Positions 19,660 to 28,526 of a DNA stretch of 28,526 nucleotides are shown in pieces. Position 1 is the stretch's first letter, and each line of letters opens with the position of its first letter. Source of the DNA: Mycoplasmoidaceae bacterium (GTDB lineage Bacteria > Bacillota_I > Bacilli_A > Mycoplasmatales > Mycoplasmoidaceae). The position numbers were made by a program, and so were the translations under genes. Location of the stretch: positions 1-28,526 of the forward strand of contig JAKSVQ010000006.1 in assembly GCA_024407855.1 (NCBI GenBank), written 5' to 3'. Under the pieces are notes generated by a model, which made no database searches, was not told the DNA's origin, and saw only the letters and a list, made by a program, of their open reading frames with translations.

Positions 19660-19986
19660 ATGCTAAACAAAGTAATTCTTGAAGGAACAGTAACACGTAG
19701 TTCTTGAGGAAAAAATAAAGAAGAAGGTGGCTACTTCTTAAATATTAAGCAAGAAAGAGTATTTAACAAGTTCAAATCTGTTAACTCATTCTCTGCTTAT
19801 GCTAACCGACCATTAGCTGGTCAATTAGCTAAAATAATTGAAGCTAACCCAAATTGCCGTGTAATTATCGAAGGCAAGTTAAGAACATATTATTCAAAGA
19901 AAGACAATTTATTTCATACAACGATCCTAATTGAAAAGCTTGTTAACTGAACACCAGCTGAACAACCAATTGCTGAAGCAAAGTAA
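19660..19986 (+). CDS. ssb: Single-strand DNA-binding protein-like, short, 108 aa
   Basis: It starts MLNKVILEGTVTRSSWGKNK, the SSB OB-fold opening (M-N-x-V-x-L-x-G-x-x-x-R), followed by FLNIKQERVFN, SFSAYANRPLAGQLAKII and CRVIIEGKLRTYYSKKDN, matching the strands and the V-x-V-x-G-x-L-R strand of SSB. It stops soon after the OB fold and lacks the acidic C-terminal tail that recruits partner proteins. TGA codons at Trp16 and near the C-terminus hide it under the standard code. A true ssb is expected in the rpsF operon outside the window, so this may be a second, minimal copy or a PriB-like variant. AAGAGGA is the ribosome binding site; thrS follows after 22 bases. Confidence 0.85.
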
Positions 19987-20008
19987 TTTCAATTATTAGG
20001 AGAGAAAA

Positions 20009-21733
20009 ATGAAACTTAATTTAAAAATGGCATATGCTGTTGCATATGTCTTGTATAAAAAACATAAGGCTAAAATTGCCGACATCGGTGAATTAGAAAA
20101 TACATTCTTTGTTGATTTTGAAACAAAGGATCCTATTTCAATTGCTGATTTTAAAAAGATTGAAAAAGAAATCTTTGATTTTATCTATAACAAAGAAACT
20201 GAAGTCGTTATCAAACGAAAAAACGTTGAAGAAGTACGTGATTGCCCATGCATGAAGAAAAACAAGTATTTACTATACCATGTTGTTCATCATGATTTGA
20301 AAACAATCAAGATGATTAAAATTAACGATGAATTCCCATTTGTTAATAAACTTGAATCAACTAATTTAGCATTTAATGAAATCAAATCTTTTAAACTTGA
20401 AAACGTTGCTGGTCATTATTGACTAGGCAGTGCAAAAAATAAACAACTACAAAGAATTACTGGTTATGCTTATTCATCAAAAGATGAATTAAAAGCATTT
20501 GAAGCAGAAATGCAAGATCGGAAAGAACGAGACCACCGTAAACTTGGCCAAGATCTTGAATTGTTTACTTTTAATGATTTAGCGGGACAAGGTGCACCAA
20601 TCTGATTGCCAAATGGTGCGGCTGTAATGTATGAAATTGATAACGAAGTAAGACGAATCTTATTACGTAATGGTTTCAACTTTGTTTCAACACCTATTTT
20701 AGGTAGTGATGAACTATATAAAACATCTGGTCACTGATTCCACTATCGTGAAAACATGTTCAATCCATTAAAGATTGATGAACAAGTAATGGTTTTACGT
20801 CCAATGACTTGTCCACACCACATGTTAGTTTATAGTCATCGTCCACGTAGTTACCGTGAACTTCCATTTAGAATTGCAGAAAAAGCAATCCTTCACCGTT
20901 ATGAAGCTTCTGGTGGACTAATTGGTCTAGAACGGGTAAGACAAATGCAATTAATTGATACACACGTAATGATTCGCCCTGATCAAATTGAATCAGAAAT
21001 TAGACATTATTATGATGTTGTCATGGAAACATTAAAAGCATTTGATATTAAGATCCATCGTGTTGACTTATCATTGCATGATCCAAAGGACAAAGCAAAA
21101 TACTTTAACAATCCAAAAATGTGAGCAAAGGCTGAAAAAGAACTTGCTGCTGTGATGGATCGTATGGGTATGAAATATGAAAGAAAAGTTGGTGAAGCTG
21201 CTTTCTATGGCCCAAAGATTGACTTCCAAATGAAGACAGCTTTAGGTCACATTATTACAATGTCAACCATCCAACTTGACTTCTTATTACCAGCAAGATT
21301 TGATCTTAAATATATTGATAAAGACGGTAAAGAACAACGTCCAATCTTAGTCCATGGTGGTATTATTGGTACCCTTGAACGATTTATGTCAATCTTACTT
21401 GAAAGTAACAAGGGTGTCTTCCCATTATGATTAGCCCCTGTTCAAGTTCAATTAATTCCAGTTGCTGCAGTTCATGAAAAATTCTGTGATGAATTTGCAC
21501 AACGTTTAATGAACCATGGTGTTCGAGTTGAAGTTGATCATTCTGACGAACGATTAGGCAAGAAGATCCGAAATGGACAAATCCGTAAGATTCCTTACCA
21601 AATTGTCTTTGGTGATGAAGAAATTAAGTCACAAACAATTTCTTATCGTGAATATGGTAAGAAAGATGTAACTAATGTTCCAATGGAAGAATTTGGAAAG
21701 ATTTTAGTAAAACGAATTGCCGCTCACAAATAA
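20009..21733 (+). CDS. thrS: Threonyl-tRNA synthetase lacking TGS domain and editing residues, 574 aa
   Basis: The catalytic core is complete: motif 1 region ([17 protein letters not shown]), motif 2 with RPMTCPHHM and [18 protein letters not shown], motif 3 [12 protein letters not shown]. The three zinc ligands known from E. coli are present as Cys in TCPHH, His in DTHVMI and His in LVHGGIIG. The protein begins at the equivalent of E. coli residue 65, so the TGS domain is missing. In the remaining editing-like domain the HxxxH motif is Tyr9-AVA-Tyr13, and the Cys-RGP-His element is replaced ([13 protein letters not shown]). All four editing residues are thus gone. Ribosome binding site AGGAGA. 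Second gene of ssb-thrS-HAD. Confidence 0.97.
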
Positions 21734-21734
21734 T

Positions 21735-22619
21735 ATGGAAACAACCACTCATAAAAAATTAGTTGTGTTTGATGTTAACTTAGATTGGAATTGCTACAAG
21801 CAAACCGATCGAAGATATAAGGATTTACCATTGGTATATTCTTTATTGGAAAAAGCTAGTAAATATCAAACTGTCGTTGTCCAAACAAGTGGTTGTTTAA
21901 CTGATGCAATTGACTTTTTAAATGTGCATCATATTGAAACAGGATATCTAATTGCTTCTGGTGGAGCAATTATCTATGACATTGCAAAAAAGCAAATTAT
22001 TCAAGCAAATGTCTTAGATCCTGATGATATTCAAACTATTGTGCATCATGGAATTATGTATGGTGTAAATGTAACCATTTACACACCAGACCGTAAGTTC
22101 ATGTATGTTTCCAATGCTGTAGCTTACAATGCTATTAAAAACAATTGCTATAGTTTACATGAAATCATTGACACCTATGATTTATTGCAACAAACTTTAT
22201 CACGAACTGATATTGTTGATATTGGTTACTTGCACTTTTTAGGTTCAATCAACAATAGCAAACAAAATATTTTGCTTTATAACCTTGACAAATATTTTGA
22301 AGGTGAAATATGCAATGTTGCCATCAAAACTAACAAGACATCAAAGTATGTTCACATTGGAGCAAAAGAATCAACAAAACTAAAAGCAATTGAAAAAATT
22401 ATGGGATTAACTGGTGTACAACAACTATCTGATGTTTTATACATTGCTGCTAGTTGTGTCAACAACGAATGTTACATCACCTTTAAAAACTCCTTGATTA
22501 CATCAAATTCTGATTTTATGTATGAAGTTGGCAATGCAAAAACACACCGATATCTTGTCCAAGAAGTTAATAATCTTGACCCAGAATTTGGTTTAAAAAC
22601 AAATAAATTTTGAAAATAA
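21735..22619 (+). CDS. HAD-superfamily (Cof-like) protein with a degraded active site, 294 aa
   Basis: The layout is that of Cof-type HAD hydrolases: an N-terminal strand ending VVFDVNLDWN, motif II VVVQTSGC (residues about 48-55), an internal cap with ASGGAIIYD (the GA-x-I-x-D of the family), a Lys region (STKLKAIEKIMG) and a C-terminal Rossmann part. Motif I should be D-x-D-G-T; here it is D13-V-N15, so the general acid Asp is Asn. Motif IV (GDxxND) is not recognisable (SDVLYIAASCVNNE). It may be catalytically weak or inactive and act by binding. The ATG lies one base after the thrS stop, so it is coupled to thrS. The last Trp is TGA; the true stop is at 22617. Confidence 0.75.
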
Positions 22620-22672
22620 ATATATTATTAAGTAAGTTTTAATATAAAATAAATAATACATTAGGTTTTATT

Positions 22673-22963
22673 ATGAAAACAAAAACACATCCAGTTTCAA
22701 AACTAACAACATTCAAATGTGCCACTTGTGGTGCCGAATACAAAATTATGTCAACTTGTAAGGCTGACGTAGTTTCTATTGACGTTTGTGCTAATTGCCA
22801 CCCAGTATTTGTTGGCAAATCAGTTGAAACTAATGTTAAAGGACGTGCTGAAAAACTTGCAGGTAAATTCGAAAAGAAGAATTACCAACCTAAAGCGAAG
22901 AAAGTTCGTGCAAAGAAATCTAATAAAACTATCATTTCTAATTTAGACGATTTATCTAAATAG
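22673..22963 (+). CDS. rpmE: 50S ribosomal protein bL31, zinc-binding form
   Basis: The 96-residue protein has the four zinc cysteines in CATC and CANCHP, the HPV start and KGRAEKLAGKFEKKN, all typical of C-plus bL31. The family is normally about 65-75 aa; this copy has a basic C-terminal tail of about 25 residues (KAKKVRAKK...). bL31 bridges the ribosomal subunits. There is only a weak ribosome binding site (TAGG), and TATAAA sequences 20-35 bases upstream may be its promoter. A terminator follows. Confidence 0.95.
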   Translation: MKTKTHPVSKLTTFKCATCGAEYKIMSTCKADVVSIDVCANCHPVFVGKSVETNVKGRAEKLAGKFEKKNYQPKAKKVRAKKSNKTIISNLDDLSK

Positions 22964-22975
22964 CTACGCATATAT

Positions 22976-23008
22976 AAAAAGACCGCTTTTTAGTGTGTCT
23001 TTTTTTAT
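22976..23008 (+). terminator. Terminator after rpmE
   Basis: AAAAAGAC/GTCTTTTT stem with a 13-base loop, followed by a T run. Only 20 bases separate it from prfA, for which I see no separate strong promoter, so it may be a partial terminator. Confidence 0.65.
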
Positions 23009-23027
23009 TTTAATTTAAGGGGTCAAT

Positions 23028-24119
23028 ATGGAATATAACAAGAAACTATATGAAACAGTATTAAGCATCGCAAAGAACTTTGCTGAGCTATCAAACAAAG
23101 TTGAAACCGATACAACTTTACCATTTGAAGAAGTTAAAAAAATAAACATTCAATTAAAGAAGCTGGAACCAGTTTCTTATAAGTTCAAAGAACTACAAAA
23201 GATAATTGATGATGCAAAGCAAGCTGAAGATATCCTTGGTGATTCATCAATTAAAGATCCAGAATTTATTGCTATGGCTAAAGCAGATCTTGAAGCAATT
23301 AGAAACCGTATTCCTACTTTAGAACAAGAAATAAAAACATTATTATTACCAGTTGATCCAAATAATGATAAGAACGTTATTGTTGAAATGCGACCAGCTG
23401 CTGGTGGTGATGAATCAGCATTATTCGTATCTGATTTGTTTGATACATATAAAAGATACTTTGATAATCAAAAATGAAAAGTAGCTATTATGGACGTTAG
23501 TCCACAAGGCAATGGTTATTCATATTTATCCTTTACTGTTAAAGGCAAGGATGTATATTCAAAAATGAAATTTGAATCAGGTGTGCATCGTGTACAACGT
23601 GTTCCTGCAACCGAATCAAAAGGTCGTGTCCATACATCAACTATTACTGTTGCTGTATTACCAGAACTAGACGATATTGAAATTAAAATCAATCCTGCTG
23701 ATTTAAGAATAGACGTTTATCGTGCATCAGGTGCTGGTGGCCAACACGTTAATCGAACTGAATCAGCCGTGAGATTAACTCATATGCCTACAGGCATAGT
23801 TGTGGCTTGTCAATCAGAAAGAAGTCAAATTGAAAACCGTGCTAAAGCAATGAATATGCTTAAAGCTAAACTATGACAAAAAGCTGAAGATGATCGTAAA
23901 GCCCAAGAAGATTCAACTCGACGTAGTCAAGTTGGATCTGGTGAACGAGCAGAAAAGATTCGTACTTATAACTATCCACAAAATCGAATCACTGATCACC
24001 GGATTGGTTTAACATTAAATAAACTAGATTTCATTATGCAAGGTGGAACATTAGAAGAAATCCATGATCATCTAATTGCTGATGAACAAGCTAAATTAAT
24101 GGAAAAACTAAAAATTTAG
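23028..24119 (+). CDS. prfA: Peptide chain release factor 1
   Basis: The protein is 363 aa, family length. It has the PAT tripeptide in RVPATES (residues 193-195) that reads UAA/UAG, and the GGQ motif (237-239, in [10 protein letters not shown]) that triggers hydrolysis of peptidyl-tRNA. Also seen: [22 protein letters not shown] and [15 protein letters not shown] [18 protein letters not shown]1 would be the only release factor needed, as RF2 (UGA) is absent in code-4 mollicutes; this fits the TGA=Trp use here. The ribosome binding site is AAGGGG. It overlaps functionally with prmC, which follows after one base. Two internal TGA Trp codons. Confidence 0.97.
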
Positions 24120-24120
24120 C

Positions 24121-24933
24121 ATGACCTTTAATCAATTATTTACAACATTTCAAAGTAAGTATGGGCAAAACCATGACTTTATCTTCTTTGAATTACTGTT
24201 TTATTGTTCAAGCATAAAAAGCAAAGAACAATATATTGTTAATCACAATAATCCAATTAATTTCAAAGAAAAAGTTTTTTGAAAATTGTGTAATGATTAT
24301 TTTGCTAAAGAAAAACCATTAGCCCATATAACTGGACAAACAACATTCTGTGGTTTGAACTTTAAAGTAAGTAAGAAAGTATTAGCCCCACGAGATTTAA
24401 CGCAACAAATGGTTAAAGACTTTATTGCTAAACATAAAAAGGATATACAAGGTAGTGTTCTAGATATGTGTTGTGGCTGTGGTTGCATTGGTATTTCTAT
24501 CAAGAAATATCTACCACAAATGAATGTAACATGTGTCGACAAATATTGACAGCCAATCTTTGATACATATAAGAATGCTGCAAAAAATAAAACACCATTA
24601 ACCGTTGATTGCAAGGATGCAATTAAATATTTAAATCAATTATCAAGAATTGATTATTTGATTTCTAATCCCCCTTATATTAATGAAAACAACTTTAAAG
24701 ACAATAAGATGTTTAAATGAGAAAGCAAAAAAGCATTAATTGCTGAAGAAGATGGAATGTATTTTTATAGAAGATTCTTGGATTGGCTATCAACCCATGA
24801 TTTTAAGGAGGCATGATTTGAAATTGGTTATGATTTAGTCGAACCGATTAAAAAAGAAATGCTTGCTCATCCTAACCTAATCATTGCATTCCCTAAATCT
24901 TGGCAATATATTATCATTAAAAGAAAGCAATAG
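24121..24933 (+). CDS. prmC: Release factor glutamine methyltransferase PrmC (HemK)
   Basis: The 270-residue protein carries the AdoMet-binding VLDMCCGCGCIGISI segment (a Cys-rich version of DLGTGSGAIAI), acidic loop CVDKY and the catalytic NPPY (ISNPPYI). Near the start of the methylase domain, PLAHITGQTTFCGLNFKV is the conserved P-x-x-Y-I-x-G element. The usual PRPETE motif is reduced to APRDLTQQ. It methylates the Gln of the RF1 GGQ loop; its substrate gene is directly upstream, one base away. Several Trp are TGA, which splits the frame under the standard code. The stop codon lies inside a terminator hairpin. Confidence 0.93.
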
Positions 24934-24946
24934 CTTTCTTTTTCTT
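24921..24946 (+). terminator. Terminator overlapping the prmC stop
   Basis: AAGAAAGC/GCTTTCTT with loop AATA, followed by TTTCTT. The stop codon lies in the loop and right arm. Confidence 0.8.
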
Positions 24947-24947
24947 A

Positions 24948-24953
24948 TATAAT
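24948..24953 (+). promoter_or_regulatory. -10 box of the APC permease gene, near-leaderless
   Basis: TATAAT directly after the prmC terminator; the expected start is 2-3 bases before the ATG at 24963. No ribosome binding site. This resembles the terminator/promoter/ATG units of the lipoprotein array. Confidence 0.6.
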
Positions 24954-24962
24954 TTATTTGTT

Positions 24963-26591
24963 ATGAATAAAAAGAAAAAAGTGACTAAGAAAGAAGTCAA
25001 AAAGAAAAAAATAACCTTCTTTTCAGCCATTTTATTAGTTATCGGTTCCTCAATCGGTGCTGGTATCTTCCTTAAAAATGGTGAAGTTTTAGGCAACGTA
25101 CAACAAAGTACGATCCTTGCCTTAGTTTCATGAGTTCTTTCAATTTTCGGAGTTATCTGTATGGGTGTTTCACTTGCAGAAATTGCTAGTGCAACCACCG
25201 ACAGTAACTTAGGAATTATCTCATGAGTTAAAAACTTTTGTCATAAATATTTGTATAAAGTGTCCAAATACTTTATGGCATTCTTATATTTGCCACTTAA
25301 CTTCTTCTTGATGCCATATTATGTCGTCATCCAGTTCCAAGATGCGCTGGGATTACAGGCACAATGATGAGTTTCTGCATTAATAGCATTTGCTATAACT
25401 GCATGATTCTTCATTGCCTCTGGTTTATCAAGTAAATTAGGTGATGTCCAAAATAAGGTAGTAACATACTTAAAGTTTATCCCATTAGCATTTTGTATTG
25501 TTGGTGGTATAGTTATTGCTTGTATGGGATTAGGAGGCCAACACGAAATCCTTCCAGTTCCTCCAGAAGTTGGAACGCATACGCGACTAGCGCAAATGTT
25601 CCCAGCTTTAGGAATACTTGGTTCAATTCCAGCTATTATCTTCAGTTATGATGGTTTCTATTCTGCTGCAGGTATTCAATCAGAAATGGAAGAACCAAAG
25701 AAGACTCCATTAGCATTAGTTGTTGGGCTAATCATTGTTTCAGTTATTAACTTGTTAATTGCTGTTGCTTTGTTATTTGGTTCAGAAAACGGAAGAGTAA
25801 ACCACTTGGGTTGATTCTTTGATAATGCTCACTGAGTAATTGGTGTAATGGAAATCCTAATTGCTATTGGCGTTCTTGGTATTATTAATGGCTTTGCTAT
25901 TTATAACCCATTGTATTATCAAGACCTAATCAAAGCTGGCGAATTGCCATTTAGCGATAAACTAAAAGGTAAAATTGCTACACAAAAACACAACTGAGTT
26001 GGTTTGATCTATGCTGGTGTTATTACCCTTGTGTTCTTCATCCTATTCACTCTTATTGGAGCATTAGCATATGTTGATACAATCGGATATGGTCTAACTG
26101 ATCTAGTCCCATTCATGGGAGGAGAAGCGAAACTTGGATATGACGTTGGCGGAACTGTTGGTAACTGCAATAGTCTATATTCATTCTGTGACTTAATGGC
26201 TAACTGAACATCTATCTTTGCGTTCTTATGTGTAGTCTTTGCCACTGTTGGTGCAATGATTAACCGTAAAACTAACAAAGTTAAAGTTTCAAAAGTTAAA
26301 GGATTCTGATTCTGTTCAATTGTTTCAACTATTGTAATTGGTGTTGCGTGCTTATTTATAGTTGCTGCTTCTATTGCAGACATTGTAATTGTTACAGGTT
26401 GAGCAAAAGATATCGGCAACGTTATCCCTGGCTATGACGCTGGTTATACACAAGCCGATTGAAACAAGGATATTCTTGGAGCAATTATGACACTTGTAAT
26501 GCTTGTAATTTTCGTCTTAGTATGTTGCATCCCAAGTAGTGTTGAAATGCACAGAGAAAAGAAAAATCACGCCAGAGTTGCTGCAAGATAA
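24963..26591 (+). CDS. Amino acid permease, APC superfamily, 542 aa
   Basis: After a very basic cytoplasmic N-terminus (MNKKKKVTKKEVKKKK) comes ITFFSAILLVIGSSIGAGIF, the APC helix-1 signature (G-x-x-I-G-x-G-I-F) that binds the amino acid backbone. Then follow MGVSLAEIAS and SYDGFYSAAGIQSEMEEPKK (the F-x-x-Y-D-G...E-E-x-x-x-P helix 6-7 region). About 12 or more membrane segments follow. The substrate cannot be told from sequence. Many TGA Trp codons cut the frame into pieces under the standard code; the real stop is at 26589. It has its own promoter and terminator, so it is a single-gene unit. Confidence 0.92.
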
Positions 26592-26600
26592 ATAAAAAGT

Positions 26601-26627
26601 AAAAAAAGAGTTTTAAACTCTTTTTTT
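26601..26627 (+). terminator. Terminator after the APC permease
   Basis: Perfect inverted repeat, 13-bp stem AAAAAAAGAGTTT/AAACTCTTTTTTT around one T, ending in a T run. Confidence 0.85.
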
Positions 26628-26635
26628 ATTATTAC

Positions 26636-26641
26636 TATAAA
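26636..26641 (+). promoter_or_regulatory. Probable -10 box of the ezrA-like gene
   Basis: TATAAA gives a start about 6 bases before the ATG at 26654; a second hexamer TATAAG at 26643-26648 would start on the ATG itself. No ribosome binding site is seen. Confidence 0.45.
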
Positions 26642-26653
26642 ATATAAGTAGAT

Positions 26654-28333
26654 ATGCTTCAAGTAATTATTGCATTGTTAGTTATCTTTTTGTGTCTATT
26701 TGCAGCTGGTGTAGCAGTTTATACTGTCTTTTTTGCAATTCATAAAAGATACTTCCGTCAAGAAATTAATTTAATTAAAAAATACAATAAATTAATTAAT
26801 GACTTAAATGGAATCAATATTTACAAGATTCAAGTTTTAGCCAATAACGATATTGGTAACAAACTTGATTTAAACAAATACATCTTAATCTACCGTAAAC
26901 TTAAAAGTAACTCGGTTATTATTAAAAATAATATTTCAATTGCTGAAGCAGAATTAAATGCTTTTAACCTAAAAACAGCAAAGAAATATATTTTAACAAT
27001 TGATAATGACTTAAACAAAGCATTAAAAGATTTTGAAATTTTAAAAGAGGCTTATGCTCGATATACGCAATATGGCCATGCAATTGAATTTACATTCCAA
27101 AATTATCTAGAAATTTTTGAAGCATTACAAGACTTCTATGAAACAAAACTGGTTTATACTGCTAATTTTAAAAAGGTTAATGATCTATTTGTAGCAATCA
27201 GAAAAACATTTGAAACATTACCAAGTTTATCAATTCGCTTTGACTATAAGAAAACCGTTGATACATTCCTTGATTTAATTCGTAAATTAAAAACCTTAGC
27301 AAATGCTATCATGCTAATCTTCCGTTTTCAAATTGTTGATACTTATCTAAAGTCAACAAAAGAATACAATGAGAAGATGATTTCTAAGTATCATAGCGAA
27401 ATTGCTTCTTCTGATTTACAAAAATTACAAAACCTATTAACTTTGTTTAATCATGCATATAGTCACTTCTCTCGTCATTACCGTAATCTTGAATTAGGCC
27501 AAGCCCAAGCATTTGCGGCTCAAGCAGTTAGTTCAATTAATCAAGTAAACCAATTTACTTACATTCATGTTAAAACTCCAACTTTAATTTCATTAAGTTT
27601 GAACGAAATCAAAGATCAAACCGATAAGATAATGGCTAGTCGTCATGAGATTATTGATAGTATTAAAGATCTTAAACAATACTTTGTACTTGAACCAAAA
27701 GTTATTGATTGCTTTGATGTAATTGAAAAAGATGTTAACTACATTGCTATATTAAACAATGCTGCTAACCACGTTAACTATAAAACACATACTGAAAAAA
27801 TTAAGGCTATTAAGGACCTTGATACAATTTCTCAACAAATCATTAAACGTAAATTGGAAATTGTTCGTTCAATTGATAGCATTGATAATGTCCTAGGAAA
27901 AATCATTAAAACCGTTACTGATTTAAATGATTTATATGTTTATTTCTGGCAACTATTAACTATTGTTAAGAAATATGTTCCAACTGGGTTAGAAAACCGA
28001 GAAATGCAAATGTTAATTAAAAACAATTTGCAACAAATTGAAAACTATTCAAAATTAATTGTTAGTGAAGAAAATCCAGACTTTGATGCTATTGCTTATG
28101 AAATTAGTTCAATTATTGAGCAAAGTCAACAAATCTATAAGCGAATGACAAGCACAATCGTATTAAAGACATATGCTAGCAAGTTATTTGTCTATGTAAA
28201 CCGTTATAAATCAATCAAAGAACTAAAAGAAAAATTTGCTAAAGCTAACCAATCATTTAAAGCTAAAAACTATAGTCAATGTATTGACGAATTATTAGCA
28301 ATAATTAAGCAAGCTAAAAAAAATAAAAAATAA
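26654..28333 (+). CDS. ezrA: EzrA-like septation ring regulator, 559 aa
   Basis: The product has one N-terminal membrane helix (residues about 4-30) followed by about 520 residues of helical coiled coil, the EzrA plan, and its length is almost that of Bacillus EzrA (562). Matching patterns are IAEAELNAFNLKTAKKYILT (EzrA: AE-x-x-A-x-x-F-x-F-x-K-A) and near the C-terminus VYVNRYKS, followed by ANQSFKAKNYSQCIDELLAI (EzrA: YANRYRS...AE-x-LF-x-x-x-x-Y-x-x-AL). EzrA binds FtsZ from the cytoplasmic side and limits Z-ring assembly. No TGA occurs in this frame. An unrelated coiled-coil membrane protein is the alternative. Confidence 0.8.
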   Translation: MLQVIIALLVIFLCLFAAGVAVYTVFFAIHKRYFRQEINLIKKYNKLINDLNGINIYKIQVLANNDIGNKLDLNKYILIYRKLKSNSVIIKNNISIAEAELNAFNLKTAKKYILTIDNDLNKALKDFEILKEAYARYTQYGHAIEFTFQNYLEIFEALQDFYETKLVYTANFKKVNDLFVAIRKTFETLPSLSIRFDYKKTVDTFLDLIRKLKTLANAIMLIFRFQIVDTYLKSTKEYNEKMISKYHSEIASSDLQKLQNLLTLFNHAYSHFSRHYRNLELGQAQAFAAQAVSSINQVNQFTYIHVKTPTLISLSLNEIKDQTDKIMASRHEIIDSIKDLKQYFVLEPKVIDCFDVIEKDVNYIAILNNAANHVNYKTHTEKIKAIKDLDTISQQIIKRKLEIVRSIDSIDNVLGKIIKTVTDLNDLYVYFWQLLTIVKKYVPTGLENREMQMLIKNNLQQIENYSKLIVSEENPDFDAIAYEISSIIEQSQQIYKRMTSTIVLKTYASKLFVYVNRYKSIKELKEKFAKANQSFKAKNYSQCIDELLAIIKQAKKNKK

Positions 28334-28429
28334 GTGTAATTTTTCTTATTTTTATGTTATTATTATAAATACGTATGATACACACGACTAAGTTGTATCA
28401 AAAATATAGTAAAAAATAAGGAGAAAATA
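28334..28429 (+). promoter_or_regulatory. rpsL promoter and leader hairpin
   Basis: TATAAA at 28364-28369 is a likely -10 box. The leader then has an inverted repeat TGATACA/TGTATCA (28376-28400, 11-base loop) and an AAGGAG ribosome binding site 7 bases before the ATG. The hairpin could be an autoregulatory site for the str operon; this is inference. No clear terminator follows the ezrA-like gene. Confidence 0.5.
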
Positions 28430-28526
28430 ATGCCTACTATACAACAACTTATACGTCACAAACGTAAAAGTAAAAAATCAAAATCAAAATCTCCTGCGCT
28501 ATTAAGTACTTATAACTCTTTCGAAA
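28430..28526 (+). CDS. rpsL: 30S ribosomal protein uS12, N-terminal fragment cut by window edge
   Basis: The visible 32 codons read MPTIQQLIRHKRKSKKSKSK then SPALLSTYNSFE, the well-known uS12 start (MPTINQLVRKGR...). uS12 lies at the decoding centre. It starts with a good ribosome binding site and normally leads the rpsL-rpsG-fusA operon, which would continue to the right. Confidence 0.96.
   Translation, partial: MPTIQQLIRHKRKSKKSKSKSPALLSTYNSFE

Noticed and set aside
21717..21734. Earlier TTG start of the HAD-like gene inside thrS
   Set aside because: The ATG at 21735 aligns with the family N-terminus and the added residues are out-of-frame thrS sequence.
12170..26591. Many apparent frameshifts or split genes (permeases, thrS, prfA, prmC, APC permease)
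   Set aside because: All breaks are TGA codons in frame at places where Trp fits; with code 4 the genes are intact.

Overview
The window is a Mollicutes (mycoplasma-type) chromosome segment. Conserved genes (thrS, prfA, prmC, rplU partner prp, an ABC permease, an amino acid permease) are repeatedly interrupted by in-frame TGA codons where Trp is expected, so TGA is read as Trp (genetic code 4). This fits the AT-rich DNA, the many lipoproteins and the small intergenic gaps. All coding calls below assume code 4; with the standard code most genes would look broken. The genus cannot be settled from the sequence.

Layout: (1) 1-29, minus: the first codons of a probable rpsF, with an AT-rich, palindrome-rich upstream region. 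(2) 196-1907, minus: a two-gene unit of secreted proteins, one with a lipobox and one with only a hydrophobic anchor. (3) 2011-2086: tRNA-Thr(UGU), then a plus-strand lipoprotein. (4) 2940-3824, minus: the rplU-prp-rpmA cluster with a structured leader. (5) 3957-11194, minus: five tandem lipoproteins of one family (here A to E), most with a compact terminator/promoter unit placed so that the transcript would start on the A of the ATG. (6) 11238-19519, minus: a five-gene operon, tsaC-like gene followed by a BMP-family nucleoside-type ABC importer (binding protein, double ATPase, two permeases). The first permease carries a 600-residue cytoplasmic extension. (7) 19660-22619, plus: ssb-like, thrS, HAD-like gene. 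(8) 22673-24933, plus: rpmE, prfA, prmC. (9) 24963-28333, plus: APC permease and ezrA-like gene, each with a near-leaderless promoter. (10) 28430-end: start of rpsL.

How they fit together: translation genes form the core (S6, S12, L21, L27, L31, RF1 and its methylase, ThrRS, tRNA-Thr, the L27 protease Prp and a t6A-synthesis enzyme). The importer and the APC permease supply nucleosides and amino acids to a cell that presumably cannot make them. The lipoprotein array is the accessory, fast-evolving surface region. The most interesting points are the modular lipoprotein family with its leaderless promoter unit, the permease fusion, a binding protein without a lipidation cysteine, a ThrRS lacking every known editing residue, and a HAD protein with a degraded active site.
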